From contig NW_024086823.1 of NCBI RefSeq assembly GCF_009730915.1, forward strand, positions 1 to 64,000: a stretch of DNA of 64,000 nt. Reading direction: 5' to 3'. The position numbers were made by a program, and so were the translations under genes. Shown here one piece after another: positions 40,372-53,164 of this stretch. How positions within the stretch are numbered: the stretch's first letter is position 1; the number at the start of each line of letters is the position of its first letter. The DNA comes from Dioscorea cayenensis subsp. rotundata. Lineage: Eukaryota > Streptophyta > Magnoliopsida > Dioscoreales > Dioscoreaceae. The notes below the pieces were generated by a model, which was not told the origin of the DNA, searched no databases, and saw nothing but the letters and a program-made list of their open reading frames with translations.

Positions 40372-43055
40372 ATGCCGACAATCGCCGCCATAGCCCTTGA
40401 TAGCTGCCTCCATCGTAAAAACGGCATCGTCGACGACGACGACGACCACCACCACCACCACCACCGCAATTCTAAGAGCCCCCACCCGCACCCGTCCTTC
40501 TTCCCTGCTCTCTACGCCACTCCTGTTTCCGTCCAAATCGCCGACTCCTCCCCAACCCCGGACTTCCCTAACCCCTATCTCCTCAATCACAAGCGCCGCG
40601 ATTGCGTCCTCCCCGCTGCTCACCATGGCCGAGTGCAACCTGATCATGATCCCGACGAGGCGGATGAAACATCCATCAGAACCGAAGGATACCAAGCCGC
40701 CGCCGCGGAGATGAGTACCCCGGATTGCAAGGGGTCCGGGATGGAGAGCGATCAGGATGACGACGTAATCGATGATTTCTTTGACCTTAGAGATTCGATG
40801 AGCGTCATCAGCAGCTCTGAGGCCGAGGACGGGGGGGACAACGTCCGACACCCTCGATGCTCTACTCGGTCGGTATATACAGAACACAGCGACTTCTACG
40901 ATGCTGAAGGTCAGTTATGTTGAATTTAACATGGAAAGAAAGCATCCGTATTTCTTTCATATTTTCTAATTTTTCTGAGTTGTCGTATTTGAATACTGGA
41001 ATAGCAATCATTGGTTATTGTGGATGGTGAATTGATGTTCGTAACTACATGTTTTTGTTTGTGTGTTGTTGTTGTTGTTGTTGTTGTCATTCTGTAAAAA
41101 TATCTTCTGGTCTTAGGAGCTAACAATTGATGAGGTTTTGTCATATTTCTGGAGTAATAATGCTTCAAAGTCATCTTCCGGTTTTTTATCTTGTGAATTA
41201 AATGCCTTTTAGTTCGAATCTGTTTTTTAGCATTCATCAATTGATGTTGTTTTGCCATGATTAAATTTGAAGTGTTTGCTTCACTTATATTTTCCTCTGC
41301 CCGTATAATTCATAATCTTATAGAAAGTCTGTCTGTCTGTCAAAGCAATGGATTTAGTGGAGAATTAGAACCACTAGATTTATTACTAATAAAAGGATTT
41401 ATGTATTTCTCTGAGAAAATTTCTGTCACAGTTTTGTATTGCAGGTTGTTTCTTAGAAAACAATGAGAAGTTGAGATTATATGCACTTACATATTTTTGT
41501 TGATTTTATTTTCAATTGTGGTGTTGTTGAAGTGCATCATTGTGTATATTCTTCTTTCAGTACCCTTTTAATTAAATGTTTCTGCTCATGTATGCTTTTG
41601 CAGAATTCCTCTCTGATTGTTCAATATCCCGACCATCTCTTGCCAGTTCCAATTTTGAAGTCGCACTGCAATCTCTAAGGCTTAGTCTTTTTGAGGAGAC
41701 TGAGAAACGAAAGGGAGCAGAGGAGGCTCTTCTCCATATGCATAAACAGTGGCAGAAATTGTTGACATATTTTTCTCAGTTGGGACTTTCACTTCCTGAC
41801 ATACAAGTTTCTGGAAATCTGTGTTCTGAGATTGACCCAGAACCAATTTGCCAAGAGATTGTAGTTACTAGGCTTGTATCTGAGGCTGTTCAAAGGGGTG
41901 TTATCCGGGCAGAAATTGAAGCAATTGCTGAGGCAGTTATTGAAGAGAAGAATTATGAAATTTCTCGATTGCGAGATAGATTGCAATACTATGAGGCTGT
42001 TAACCATGAAATGTCCCAAAGGAATCAGGAAGTTATAGGTAAGGTCAATTAGTTTTCTTCTTATTTTTCCCCTGTTGATATACTGTGACCTTTAATTGAT
42101 AATTTTAATAAATAATCTATTCTTTGTTTGAACCAAATAAATGTAATGCATACTCTGATTCTCTAATTTGAGACATACCGCAGCAAGTAGACACTGGTAG
42201 CACGACTTTAATTTGAACTTAAGGGAGCTAGTACTCAACAGTTAAGATGTGTATGAAATCTTTTCATAGTCAAATAATAAGCCTTTTACTGATTCCCTCC
42301 TTTTTCTGATATATAGTATATTTAATTGTGCCTCTCCTTTTCCTACTTTAGATGTATAGTTTAATGTCTTTTTTTTCCCTCACAGTATCTATTTGTTGGT
42401 AAGTTCCCTCTGTGTGTGTATGCGTGCTTTTGCCTGTATTACTATCTCTGGTTTGTTCACTTCTTGACCGGACTCATTTGTTATGCTAGTTACTCTTGCA
42501 TGACACAATCCCCAGTGCTTTTATTTATTTGTTCAGGTCAGTTTTTCAATGTGCTTGCATGTGAAGCTTGGTGCTGTGATTGATGTATATTCATGTATAT
42601 GATTAAGCTATAATCATCTCATTATCAATAACATCCTTAAACATAGGTAATGGAAATTTTTAGTTATGGATCTAATCAGGCTGCCTATTTTCTGATGCCC
42701 TTATGTGCAATGCTATCCTTATTTGAGTCTTCTTTCTAGTGCCATTTGTGATTCCTGTCGTTGAAATTGATTTTGCTGGATTCAAGCCATCTTTAATTTT
42801 ATAAAGTTATGTTATATCCTATTTTCTGCGAGGGAAATATTTGACACTTTTCTTGTTGATTTTGCAGAGTTTGCTCGCCAACGTCGCCAAAGGAGGAATA
42901 CAAGACAGAAATGGGTATGGGCTTGCATTGGGTTTTCCATCACTGTTGGAGTTTCCTTATTTGGATGCTCTTATATACCAAATTTTGGTAAGGACCAATT
43001 GCATGATTCCAGCTCTGATGCTTCTTCGGGTATAATGGAAACTCAGAAAATCTAG
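40372..43055 (+). CDS. Uncharacterised coiled-coil protein with C-terminal membrane anchor
   Basis: Three exons, 40372-40909, 41604-42038 and 42868-43055, joined in phase to 386 residues. The N-terminal third is low-complexity: an Asp run followed by a His run (GIVDDDDDHHHHHHRN), then Pro/Ser-rich. A patch SVYTEHSDFYDAEG spans the first splice. Exon 2 is helical: ALQSLRLSLFEETEKRKGAE, a Trp-containing helix (HMHKQWQKLLTYFSQLG), and AEAVIEEKNYEISRLRDRLQ, typical coiled coil. Exon 3 is basic (ARQRRQRRNTRQK) and then has one hydrophobic span WVWACIGFSITVGVSLFGC, likely a C-terminal transmembrane anchor, with a short polar tail. The family is not named here; an endomembrane tail-anchored scaffold is a reasonable guess only. 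Confidence 0.75.
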
Positions 43056-43750
43056 CCTTGTGTCTTAAGGAGTACTGGTACACATTTAATTAGAAACATA
43101 TTCGTTCTTTATCTTCAAGCCATATCTCGTGTCAGAGGATTTTCTTTTTAAGGCCAATTAATTGTTTAGAATCTTTTCCGGATAGAATAGAATGTTCCAG
43201 GAAGTAGGTGAGTAGTTGATGGCTGTTCGAGTATCTGACTGTTTAGAATCTTACAGATTAGTGGATGAGCAATAGATTAAGTGGCCAGGGCCGTAGAATT
43301 GTTATTCATATGTCTGTAACTGCTGACAATGGTAATTGACCGCATAATGCAGCTATTGATCTCCATCTCTATCTGATCCCTCTTAATTATAATGTGTTGG
43401 TGAATCCTTTTGACTGTTTTTCGTATCAAAGCAACATCTGCAACTTATTCCTGAATTAATACTGTCAGAGTCTGTATCTCTATGTGGACCTCAATAACTC
43501 AAAGTTTAGAGCTGATGAGACATTAATTTCGCGCACGTCTCTTGACAAACCTAGTGGTTTGTCCTCTTTGTCAATAATAATAATACATAACCAAAAAAAA
43601 ATAATGAATACATGTTTATGAAAGAATACATTGTAAATCTTCTCCAATGTAATTTTTATTAGAGTTATAAAATTGTATTTCCCATGTCTTTTGATAAATG
43701 TATACTCATTTACAAAATCTATGACTTTCACTTGAAATTAAGCCCAACAA

Positions 43751-43807
<57 letters not shown>

Positions 43808-44497
43808 TTGTGAGGCAAAGGTGCTGCTGGTTTCCCCCACACGGAAGTGCCAATAATATATGGATGTTTTGGTGTTGCGTGGCAAATGGCTTATATTAGG
43901 CAAGCAAGCAAATAGGTTGACATGCCAAATGGTTTATATAGTTATATTATTAGCCGTTTGGCCTTTGAAATCTAGAGATCCGTATCTCTCCCGCGTCCGC
44001 TTTTCCCGCCCCTTTCTCTCTCTCTCTCTCTCTCTTCGCCACCTCCATTGCCCTTGCCCTCTCTTTCCCCTCAACCAACAAACAACCCTTCTCCTTTTGT
44101 CTCTTCTCTTCTCTTGATCCCATCTCTTATTTTCAGTTTTCCATTATACTTGACCTCATCTCTCTCTGTTTTTTTATTTTTTTTTTAACTCTCCCAATAT
44201 ATAGGAGCATTAGGAAAGAAGAAAAACAATAAGAACAGTGTGAGTGTTGGTGGGGAGGGGTGTTGATGCTTAGAGCTATTTAAATTCAGATGAGGAGGAA
44301 GAAGGGTCAGTTCAATGAGCATGATATGCTAGCTGCATATGCCTAATTGATCTATTGATGCTGCATATGGATTCTTCAGAAAAACGTGCAAGGAGAAGGA
44401 GGTGACGAGTCACCGCCACCGCCATCATCATCATCATCTTCTTTTTTTCTTATCTGGACGTCAGTGCTGCTGAGGACACACGCTGGAGGGGAGGAAG
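43056..44497. other. Intergenic region with AAT microsatellite
   Basis: An (AAT)n tract of about 58 bases occupies 43750-43807. A (TC)n tract at 44016-44033 and a pyrimidine-rich region to about 44180 are probably promoter/leader of the TTL gene. A short ATC repeat lies at about 44425-44440. Confidence 0.55.
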
Positions 44498-47324
44498 ATG
44501 GCGGACCAAGGCGAGGAGAAAAAATCTTCTGGCTGCGGCCTCCTAGTCCTCTACTACACCATCTTCCGTCGCCAGCCCTCCTCCACTGCTCCTGCTCCCC
44601 GCCGTTCTTCCTCCACCAGCTCCATCCCCAATACCAACACCAACACCAATGCCCATGCCCATGCCGACCTCTCTCCTTCCAACTCCAAGCGTCGCCGCGC
44701 TGGTTCTGACGAGGTCACCCTGCTCAGCCACGTCAAGCCACCCGACCTGCCCAACGGTCCCTCCCAAATCCGCTCTAAACAAGATGCTCACCCCACATGC
44801 CACTGCCACTTGCTATCAGAAACCTATTGTCAGGAAACAACCACCCTCCAATGAGTTGTCTGTCAAGACGGTGCCCGGACCAGGACCCCTCAAGCGCCTG
44901 CAGAGCAATGGACTCACAGCCGAGCTTGAGAGCATGATCCACGATCACCAGCGGACCAAGGGGAGCAGCACTCTGGTCCGGGCTTCGTCCGGCAACGTCA
45001 TGCTTTACGGCAACTTGGGTAACATCCGGGCACCTGGTGCTGTCACCACCAATCATCACCTGTCAAAGGCCGCCGCCGCAGCAGCAGAGACAAGAGAGAA
45101 TGCAAATAATGACAATGCTGTGAGCAACAGCAGCAGTAGCACAGCTATAGAACCCGTGATGTCCATGTGCAGAGCATTGTCGAGGAGATTGGACCCGGAG
45201 GAGCTGAAGGAGATGGGCAATGATGAGTATAGCAAGGGCAGATACCCCGAGGCCATTGCTCTCTATGATCGTGCCATCTCCATCAGACCCTCAGGTGGCC
45301 TCTTATCACAGTAACAAGGCTGCAGCGCTCATGCGTCATGGGCTTCTCCTCGACGCCGTGGCTGAGTGCACTGAAGCTGTCAGGCTCGATCCTTGTTATT
45401 CCAGAGCACATCATCGTCTGGCCACTCTTCATCTCAGGTATCATCAATCCACAATTTGGTTTCAATCTCCCATTTGTTCACTGGACATTGCATCACATGG
45501 CATTACATTCCCCCAGACTGGGTGAAGCCGAGAAAGCAATCCGTTACTACAAGTTAGCCAAGGGTGAAACTAAAGGCCAATGATATTTCACAGGGGCAAG
45601 CTCTCCAAAGCCATCTCAACAAGTGCAATGAAGCACATAGGCTCAAGGACTGGCACACTGTTCTTAAAGAAGCAGAGGCGGCTGTCAACTCTGGTGCTGA
45701 TGCTGCTCCACAGGTTTCATTTGTCTATCTCACCTCATCATTGTTATTATTCATTAGACACAAGCAGAGGCGTGATTAACATATGATTTTCATAATTGCA
45801 ATCTCTTGAAAAAGGTATTTGCCTATCAAGCAGAGGCGCTCCTGATGACCCACAAGCAGGAAGAGGCGGATTCAACGTTGATCGATGCACCCAAATATGA
45901 CATTGATGCGTCTACAAGCTTTTTCGGTCCTTGCACGAATGCATATGTACTCGCTGTACAAGCACAAGTCAATATTGCGGCGGGAAGGTTAGTGTAGAAT
46001 TTACATGCAGAAATCATCTCATAGAAAGCTAAAGCTAAATTGCTGAATAGCACCTGATATAAATATAATCATATACACTGTACTGTTCCATTCCCTCTTT
46101 GATCATTCTGGGTCTTGGTAGGTTTGAGGATGCAGTTAAATTGGCTCAAAAGGCGGCGCGTCTTGACCCTAGCAGCAAGGATGCAAATGCAGCAGCCCAG
46201 AAGGCTCTTGCTGTGGCAAATGCTCGATCCAAAGGCAATGATCTGTTTAAGGCCTCCAAGTTTGGAGAAGCATGTATCGCATATGGAGAAGGCCTTGACC
46301 ATGATGCGCACAATGCAATTCTGCTCTGCAACCGTGCTGCTTGCCGATCAAAATTGGGACAATGGGAGAAGGCCATTGAGGACTGCAATGCTGCTCTTAA
46401 CATGCGGCCTTCTTACACCAAAGCTCGTTTTGAGGAGAGCTGACTGCAATTCCAAGGTTTCATTCACTTCATCCAGATGACCTTTTTTTCCCCCATTTAT
46501 CTGCTCACTGAAATACAATGACTATGTCAAATTAAAATTAAATTACTACCCATGTTGCAGCTGGAAAGGTGGGCAGCATCAATAGAGGACTATGAGAATT
46601 TACTTGACCATGTACCAGGGGACGAGGAGATTAGCAAGGCCTTGACTGAGGCTCAAGCTAAGCTCAAGAAGCAACAAGAAGCAGCACTCAGTGGCATGAT
46701 AAACTCCGGTGACTCTCATCTGATACGCATCACAGCAGAGGATCAATTCAGGCACATTATCATGTCATCTGGTAAAGCTCCCACTGTCTTCTCCAGTTTG
46801 TGATTCAATCACCATGCAACATTAGTTGAAAACATCATTAATTTGTGCATTAATTATCTTTCCACAGGGCTGTCTGTTACGCTCTTCTTCAGTAAACAAA
46901 GCGAAGCTTCAAATCCTTCATTGCCTTTGATGGAGCAACTCTGCAAGCAATACCCTTCAATAAATTTCCTCAAGGTTTAATTAGTTTCACACCTTTCTTT
47001 TTGAGTTTTTATTATTTTAATTAGAATATTGTGTAGATAATTAAAAGCAGCAAACTACTTGATATACAACAAATTAAGCAAAATAAAATGGCAGACACTA
47101 GCTACTACTTCTTGCGAAAGATTAATGCATGCATTTTGTGGTGACAAGTAGATAGATAACACATGCAGGTAGATGTGGAAGAGAACGCCTCCCTAAAAAA
47201 GTCAGAGAGTGTAACCTCAGTCCCCAGCTTCAATGTTTATAAGAAAGGTTCTATTATCAAAGGTGTTTCAGGGTCTGACCACCATCAGCTTGAGAGCACA
47301 GTCAGAAGTTTCACTACTAATTGA
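44498..47324 (+). pseudogene. TTL-type TPR/thioredoxin-like protein with four one-base frameshifts
   Basis: Seven exons: 44498-45437, 45517-45713, 45815-45987, 46122-46456, 46561-46771, 46868-46974 and 47169-47324. The N-terminus MADQGEEKKSSGCGLLVLYY and NSKRRRAGSDEV match plant TTL proteins. A linker with TLVRASSGNVMLYGNLGN follows, then TPRs (ELKEMGNDEYSKGRYPEAIA; ARSKGNDLFKASKFGEACIA) and a thioredoxin fold (INFLKVDVEENASL, SVPSFNVYKKG) lacking the CxxC pair. Frame breaks lie at the AAA at 44777, the CCC at 45288, the AAA at 45567 and the TTTT at 46428. Removing one base at each gives exactly 704 codons, full length. In Arabidopsis TTL proteins scaffold brassinosteroid signalling and cellulose synthase complexes. 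As sequenced the gene is broken; assembly error is likely. Confidence 0.88.
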
Positions 47325-49000
47325 ATTGAAGAGGCGAAAAGAGAAGAGCTAGAAGAGATGAGAGGAACAAATTAAAGATGGAAGAAAAACAACCCAATGC
47401 CCATGCATGATATATATATATATATATAGAGTATATATATAGGTGTTCCAAGGCTGAAGTTGAAAAGAGATCGGCAATTCCTTTTACATGAATCAATCAT
47501 TAATGTTTGTGTTGATATAACACAAGACAAGGGACAATAACGTACACACAAGAGAGTGAACAGTGGTTGTCAAATGTATATATATTTGTACTGCTTCTCT
47601 TGCTAGCTACTTTGATCTGATCCAGCATGTGGAACCGGGTAAATCAACAAAATTAAATAGGATAATATATTAAGCAACTTCACGCTTATACATACACCTC
47701 TTATAATTATACGTAGAAGATGTATCACATACTTTAAATCCATATATTACTGTGCCATATATATATATATATTCATACATACATACATAACATATGGAGA
47801 ACAAGTATGAAATTATTTTTTGGCAAAGTTATATAACTCCAGTCCTAGCTAGCCATGCAACAGTTGCCTCTTGTATATTCTGATTAGTGATTGCACTCCA
47901 TCTCTTGCCATTTGAAATTAAATCTTCATAGTAAGTAATTAAGTGGGCTTGACTCTTCTTGCATGCATGAGAAGAATACTACGTACATGTAGTATAGTAA
48001 GAAGGTTAAAAATGCAAGGGGAGGACAGAGGATATTGGCCCTTGAATAAATAAATTAAGGCCCAAGTTGTGTTGTTCATAATTATATATGAGGTGTGTAT
48101 TGTGTCATGCTGAGCTAATTAAATTAATGAGCACGTAAGCAGGCTTAGTCTTGACCTGGTTCCTTAACTTGGGATCAGGCAAGACAAGAAATTCTTCCAA
48201 TCCTCCTTCCGCTTTCTTAATTTCCATTAATTTTTCTTCAGTATGCTCTTCCTCACCCACCAACCAAATCACCAACCTTCCCTCCCTAGTCCCTTCCATA
48301 TGTATGCAGTGGTAGTTGGGTCATTGGCCTAATTTATAAATTCCCAAAGATGAATATATATATATATATATATATATTTGTCCAACTGCAAGTACGTAGT
48401 TAATTCGCAGTCATGTGTCCACGTTTTGATTATGTGACATCTCTTACAGTCTTTAATTTAATTTTTCCTCGATCGGTCCTCAAATTCCAAGCAACCCACC
48501 CCACATCCACAAATGCACTTGTCTTCTTTATCTAGCTTTGACCCCTTTAAATGCTTCATAAGGGATAAAATATCTTAAATATTTTATCATGCATCAACCC
48601 TTTTCTCTTCTTCTTCTTTTTCTTCTTTGATTTCTTGATCAGCTTGTTCAACCCACCAATCCAGTTACGGCGCCGTAACTTCGATTTTAATATAAAATGC
48701 TAGTAATTCGGCTATTTAATTACTTTCCCGTCAATTCTTAAATGGTTGATTCTTGAAGGCAAGACATGCATGCGTAGCCACTTTGAAGGAGTGCAGTGCA
48801 CCAAAATTAAACAAGCCAACGAGGGGAACATATCATACATCATACGCTGTACGTTGTATGGCCAGGGCTCTGCAATATATATTTGACAACCATTTGGCTT
48901 GGCTTGTCTTGTCTTGTCTTGACCAACTTGATGAACGACACGCACCGATTGATCCTCGGCATTTGATACTATCCGTCCATCATGAAAAACGTTTCATTTC

Positions 49001-49063
<63 letters not shown>

Positions 49064-49968
49064 TACATACACACGCATACTCCTCGTGGATTTTCCTTCC
49101 ACAAGCTTAAATATTTGCTTGTATTAATCGTGCAAAAGCCCAGATCCAATGCATGTGATCCACGCATCTTTGTTATTGAATTCGAATGCACGTGTATCAT
49201 GCATGATTGTTTATTATACTATTCCTCGGATCATCTGCATAAAGTCCCAGTACAAAATGAACATGTATTCTTGGCCAGGCTATTCATTATTAAGATCAGA
49301 GGAGCTAAGAGGCCCCGTTAAAGTGAATTTTTCAATGTTTTTAAAATGACAGACCCAATTTAATTTATATGAAATGGACAGTACTTTAATATATCTTTCT
49401 TAATATACACTACTCTATATTAATTAAACTATTACAAACAAATCAATTAATTAAACTTGCATGCAGGCATGGGTAAAAAATAACTTTTTATTTAAAAAAA
49501 TGGTATATGATACAAACTGCACAAGTTGGCACTAGAAATAAAGAGGATGAATATAAGATACAAGAGCCATTAAATGCATTAAATGAATTATAATATGAGA
49601 GCGAGCTTTGCCTATAATTAATTATTAACTCATGGTGGTGAAGGTGATCAACAAATAAATGTTTTGTTTTCATAATTTCATGCTTTCATATTCCAGTAAA
49701 CAGAAGATACATACTAAAACAGGAGATGATCCTAATAAATTGTAAATTTTTTTTAACAATAGAAAAAATAAAAAACCAAATTCATTAGAAAAAAAAGTAG
49801 GATCAGTCCGTGTGTCAACTGTCAAGAGCGGCATTCTTTCCTAGTAAGTGCCCTCACCAAACAAAGAAGGCAACAAAAACACGGAAAAATTCATTCAAAA
49901 CCCACCCATTCAAAGGAATACATTATATACATGAAAACAAGACGACGAATAAAAAAAATCAGATTACC

Positions 49969-50012
<44 letters not shown>

Positions 50013-50696
50013 CATGGGTCCAACATGATAAATTAGCCAATCCAACCCAAAAGGACGAAACTTAAATATTAATTAAGCAGGGTTGGGCCAGGCAGAGGAA
50101 GAGGTCAGAGCTTGCACAAGTAGTGCGTCTGAGTCCTCTCGGCTATCGGGATAAAACTAAAAGTGGGGTTAGCCCAGGCTGGTTCCGGGTCCGGCTTTTA
50201 GCAAAGAGGACCCTGGCGGGCCGGGCTCAAAAAACTGGCCCGTGGCCCCTCTAAATGGGACGGACCCGGACCCTGACCCTGACCCTGCTGAGTCGTCACC
50301 TAAAATTCTCGTGCTCATAAGACAAATTTATAATCATAATAATAATAACAATGACGAAAAAGAAAGAACGAAAGAAGGAAGGAAAGAATAGGAGACCAAG
50401 CAGGCACGTTCACACACAAGAGCGCACGGCACACGCGCGAACGCTCTCTTTCTCATGCCACCACCTACCACACCAACCACCCTCTACAGGGAAAACCTTC
50501 AAGCCTTCAACTCAGTTGCCTATTCATCATAATATATATACTCCTCCTGCCCCAACCCTTCTCTTTAGCCAGAGATCCTTAACAAAGATCTCTGGGCAAA
50601 ATTAGAGAAATAATAATTCAGTAAAAAAAAAAGAAAGCTTTCTGATTGTTCATTAGCTAGGTAGTTTAACGAGCAAAAACAAGAAGCCATCCATTG
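47325..50696. other. Long intergenic region rich in microsatellites
   Basis: Holds TA runs (47410-47430, 47757-47772, 48354-48377), a (TTA)n tract of about 55 bases at 49003-49056 and an (AAT)n tract at about 49969-50012. At 50157-50290 there is a GC-rich patch of GGGTCCGGG/CCCTGACCCTGA words resembling the subterminal repeats of the hAT element and possibly a transposon scrap. A minus-strand frame at 48105-48299 is noted but not accepted as a gene. Confidence 0.5.
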
Positions 50697-51935
50697 ATGG
50701 CCCTTAGGTTTTACCCTTCTGGATGCTTCCTGCCTGCTGTCTCTCCTTCATGCAAGAAGATGAGCAGCAGCAGCAGCAGCAGCAACTCCACCTCCTCTAT
50801 TCCTATGACTTGTACTACTACTACTACTACTACTACATCCGTCAGGGCCCTCCGCACATCCTCTCCTTCCACCTCGTCTCCTGATCTCTTCTCTAAATCC
50901 CCCATGCGAACCGCAGAGGAGCTGGCCTCACTTCTCGGCCTCGAGATGGCCGTTGCCGGTCTCGAGCGCCTTTTCAGGGAGTCTGATCCCCCGGTCTCCC
51001 CCGGTCACCACGGCCGTCCCGTCCGCGTAGCCTACCAGGGTGTCCGCGGCTCCTACTGCCAGGAGGCCGCCACCATGGCCTTTCCCCCTTCCTTCCTCGC
51101 CTCCGAGGCCTTTCCTTGTGTTAACATGGAGGATGCCTTCTCTGCTCTTGAGGACCGTACCGCCGACCGCGCCGTCGTCCCCGCCGAGAACTCCCTCGAC
51201 GGCCCCATCGATCGCAACCTTGATCTCCTCCTCCGTCACCCAGCCGTACGGATCGTTGGAGAGCTTATCCTCCCTGTCAACCACTGCCTGCTTTCCCTCC
51301 CGGGCGTTCAGAGATCCGGTCTCCGCCGTGTTGTCAGCCACCCACAGGCCCTATCCCACTGCGCGGAGGGACTCCGAGCTCTGGGCGTGGAGGTCGAGGA
51401 GGTTTCCAACGCTGCCGAAGCCGCCCAATTCGTGGCCGAGAACCGGATCGCCGACACCGCCGTCATCGGGAGCGAGATCGCGGCCAGCGAGTTCGGGCTC
51501 CAAGTACTGGAACGCAACTTCCAGGACAGGAGGGCCGGTAACTATAACCGCTTCCTCCAGTTGGGTATGGGCCTGGGCTCAAAGACATGCTCGCCGCCAC
51601 CAAGATCCAGCGGTGGGGCCCATAAAACCACGGTGGCCTTTTCTCTGGAAAGAGGTGTATCCGATCTATTCCAGGCCATGTGGGCCTTCGAGAGCCGAGG
51701 AGTTAGGGTGACCCGCGTCCAGCACCGCCCGAACCGGTCGAACCCGGTCAGGCTTGTGCAAAGGGACGGGGTGGTCGGCGCCACAAGATACTTTGACTAT
51801 GTCTTCATTGTAGACGTGGAGGGTAGCGACTCGCATGTTGGCGTCCAAGCCGCGATCAATCAGCTGCGAGCCATCGCCGGTTTCGTCCGTGTGCTTGGAT
51901 CCTATGTTTCTGCATGCGTCGGAACTTCAAGTTAA
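50697..51935 (+). CDS. Arogenate/prephenate dehydratase-like protein (divergent ADT)
   Basis: Intronless, 412 residues from the ATG at 50697. Residues 1-70 are Ser/Thr-rich, typical of a plastid transit peptide. The PDT domain (about 105-295) shows VRVAYQGVRGSYCQEAA, VVPAENSLDGPIDRNLDLLL, PVNHCLLSLPG, VVSHPQALSHC and AVIGSEIAASEFGLQVL. An ACT domain (about 315-405) shows KTTVAFSLERGVSDLFQAMW and FDYVFIVDVEG, ending in FVRVLGSY. The enzyme class dehydrates arogenate or prephenate in phenylalanine synthesis. Two signatures differ from the usual: the catalytic TRF motif reads NRF (residues 284-286), and the ESRP regulatory motif reads QHRP (342-345). Activity and Phe feedback are therefore uncertain. 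The coding region is far more GC-rich than its neighbours. Confidence 0.88.
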   Translation: MALRFYPSGCFLPAVSPSCKKMSSSSSSSNSTSSIPMTCTTTTTTTTSVRALRTSSPSTSSPDLFSKSPMRTAEELASLLGLEMAVAGLERLFRESDPPVSPGHHGRPVRVAYQGVRGSYCQEAATMAFPPSFLASEAFPCVNMEDAFSALEDRTADRAVVPAENSLDGPIDRNLDLLLRHPAVRIVGELILPVNHCLLSLPGVQRSGLRRVVSHPQALSHCAEGLRALGVEVEEVSNAAEAAQFVAENRIADTAVIGSEIAASEFGLQVLERNFQDRRAGNYNRFLQLGMGLGSKTCSPPPRSSGGAHKTTVAFSLERGVSDLFQAMWAFESRGVRVTRVQHRPNRSNPVRLVQRDGVVGATRYFDYVFIVDVEGSDSHVGVQAAINQLRAIAGFVRVLGSYVSACVGTSS

Positions 51936-52733
51936 AAACCGAGAATGAAAACCAGTACTACCACAGGCACATAGGTCCCCTGCCTACTCAAGTAAACCAA
52001 AAAACACAAGAGAAGAAAAAAGAAAAAGGGTGCCGTGATGTCTAACTATAATAAGGAGATCCTCATTAATTGTATATATAACTCTACTATAGTTGTTTTT
52101 TCCTTTTCTTTTGCTTTACACTCAACAATTGAATTAAATTGAATTGATCTAAAAATTCAAATAACAATTGTCCTATTTCAATCTGTATCACCTTTTGAGT
52201 TTCATTTCTGGAAAAAATATATTAATGGATGAATAAATATTAACAAAAGCCCATCTCTAACGATCACAGAGGAAAAACATCAGCAAACTAGGGTTACACA
52301 CAAAAATCAGTTCCCCTATTATATATGGATAGGCACATAAGAGTTTTTCATATTCCACACAAGGATTACATTCACTATTAGGAATGGAATTCATCATAGC
52401 TTATTGATCCTACATATGATAGACATTCAAGGTTAAGCTATCACCAACAAAACCTTCATTTTCTTTTCTTATTTTTTACTTGCTTGTCTATTCCCTTGTC
52501 TTACATGAAAAGGAAATAAAGGAAAATAAAATAAAATATTGAAAGCTCAACGCTTGAAGGCTGACAGGCCACCTACAAGCCGGCCCCTTACAATATTCCC
52601 CAGGGCATCCATCCAACTATTAAAACAAACAAAACAATTCTTGCTACGGTAATACCCAGGAAACAATCTGTACACGGTTTTGCTATGCTTAAGTCGTCCT
52701 AATAAAATTTGTGTTTATTTCCAGAAACCAGAT
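51936..52733. other. Intergenic region after ADT
   Basis: ADT 3'UTR and AT-rich DNA; probably also the 3'UTR of the minus-strand gene that ends at 52734. Confidence 0.4.
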
Positions 52734-52919
52734 TTAATATCCAGCACAATTCACAGCCTGCTTCCGGAGGCGCTTACATGTAGTCTTATACCTCAAGGAA
52801 AAATATTTTAAAATCAGTAACAGGGGGCAAAAACAAGGAAATGATAAATTCAACACTTTCGGTAGGTAAGGAAAGCAAAAGGTATACACGATGCAAGAAA
52901 TGATGTGGTCTACCATAAC

Positions 52920-52974
<55 letters not shown>

Positions 52975-53164
52975 GAGAATAAAAGCAGGAGGCTGAGAGT
53001 CTTACCAAATAAAAGAATTTTTTATCCCAGGGATAACCCAGCAGCTTTCTTCTAGACTCAAGACAATTACCACACTGTACCTGCGAGCGATATCATACTT
53101 CCGGAGAAGTACTTGTAAATTCTCAACAAGGTATGGAGAAATTTCTGGAGATGCATACAAATTG
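52734..53164 (-). CDS. Last two exons of an unidentified minus-strand gene
   Basis: Exons 53081-53164 and 52734-52791 (minus strand) join through a GT-AG intron in a consistent phase. They encode NLYASPEISPYLVENLQVLL, RKYDIARRYKTTCKRLRKQA and VNCAGY-stop. The intron contains an (AAT)n microsatellite (52917-52972). The peptide looks like real protein (helical, amphipathic, basic end) but I cannot place it in a family. Further exons would lie at higher coordinates; see the region entry that follows. Confidence 0.4.

Noticed and set aside
43749-43808. Regular repeat arrays that could suggest CRISPR
   Set aside because: They are plain AAT microsatellites without spacers, in a plant nuclear genome.
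48105-48299. 64-residue minus-strand frame starting MEGTREGRLVIW
   Set aside because: Protein-like composition, but no recognisable family, no splice context and no clear promoter.
51040-51711. 223-residue plus-strand frame
   Set aside because: Frame shadow of the GC-rich ADT coding sequence, Pro/Ser/Arg-rich and without motifs.
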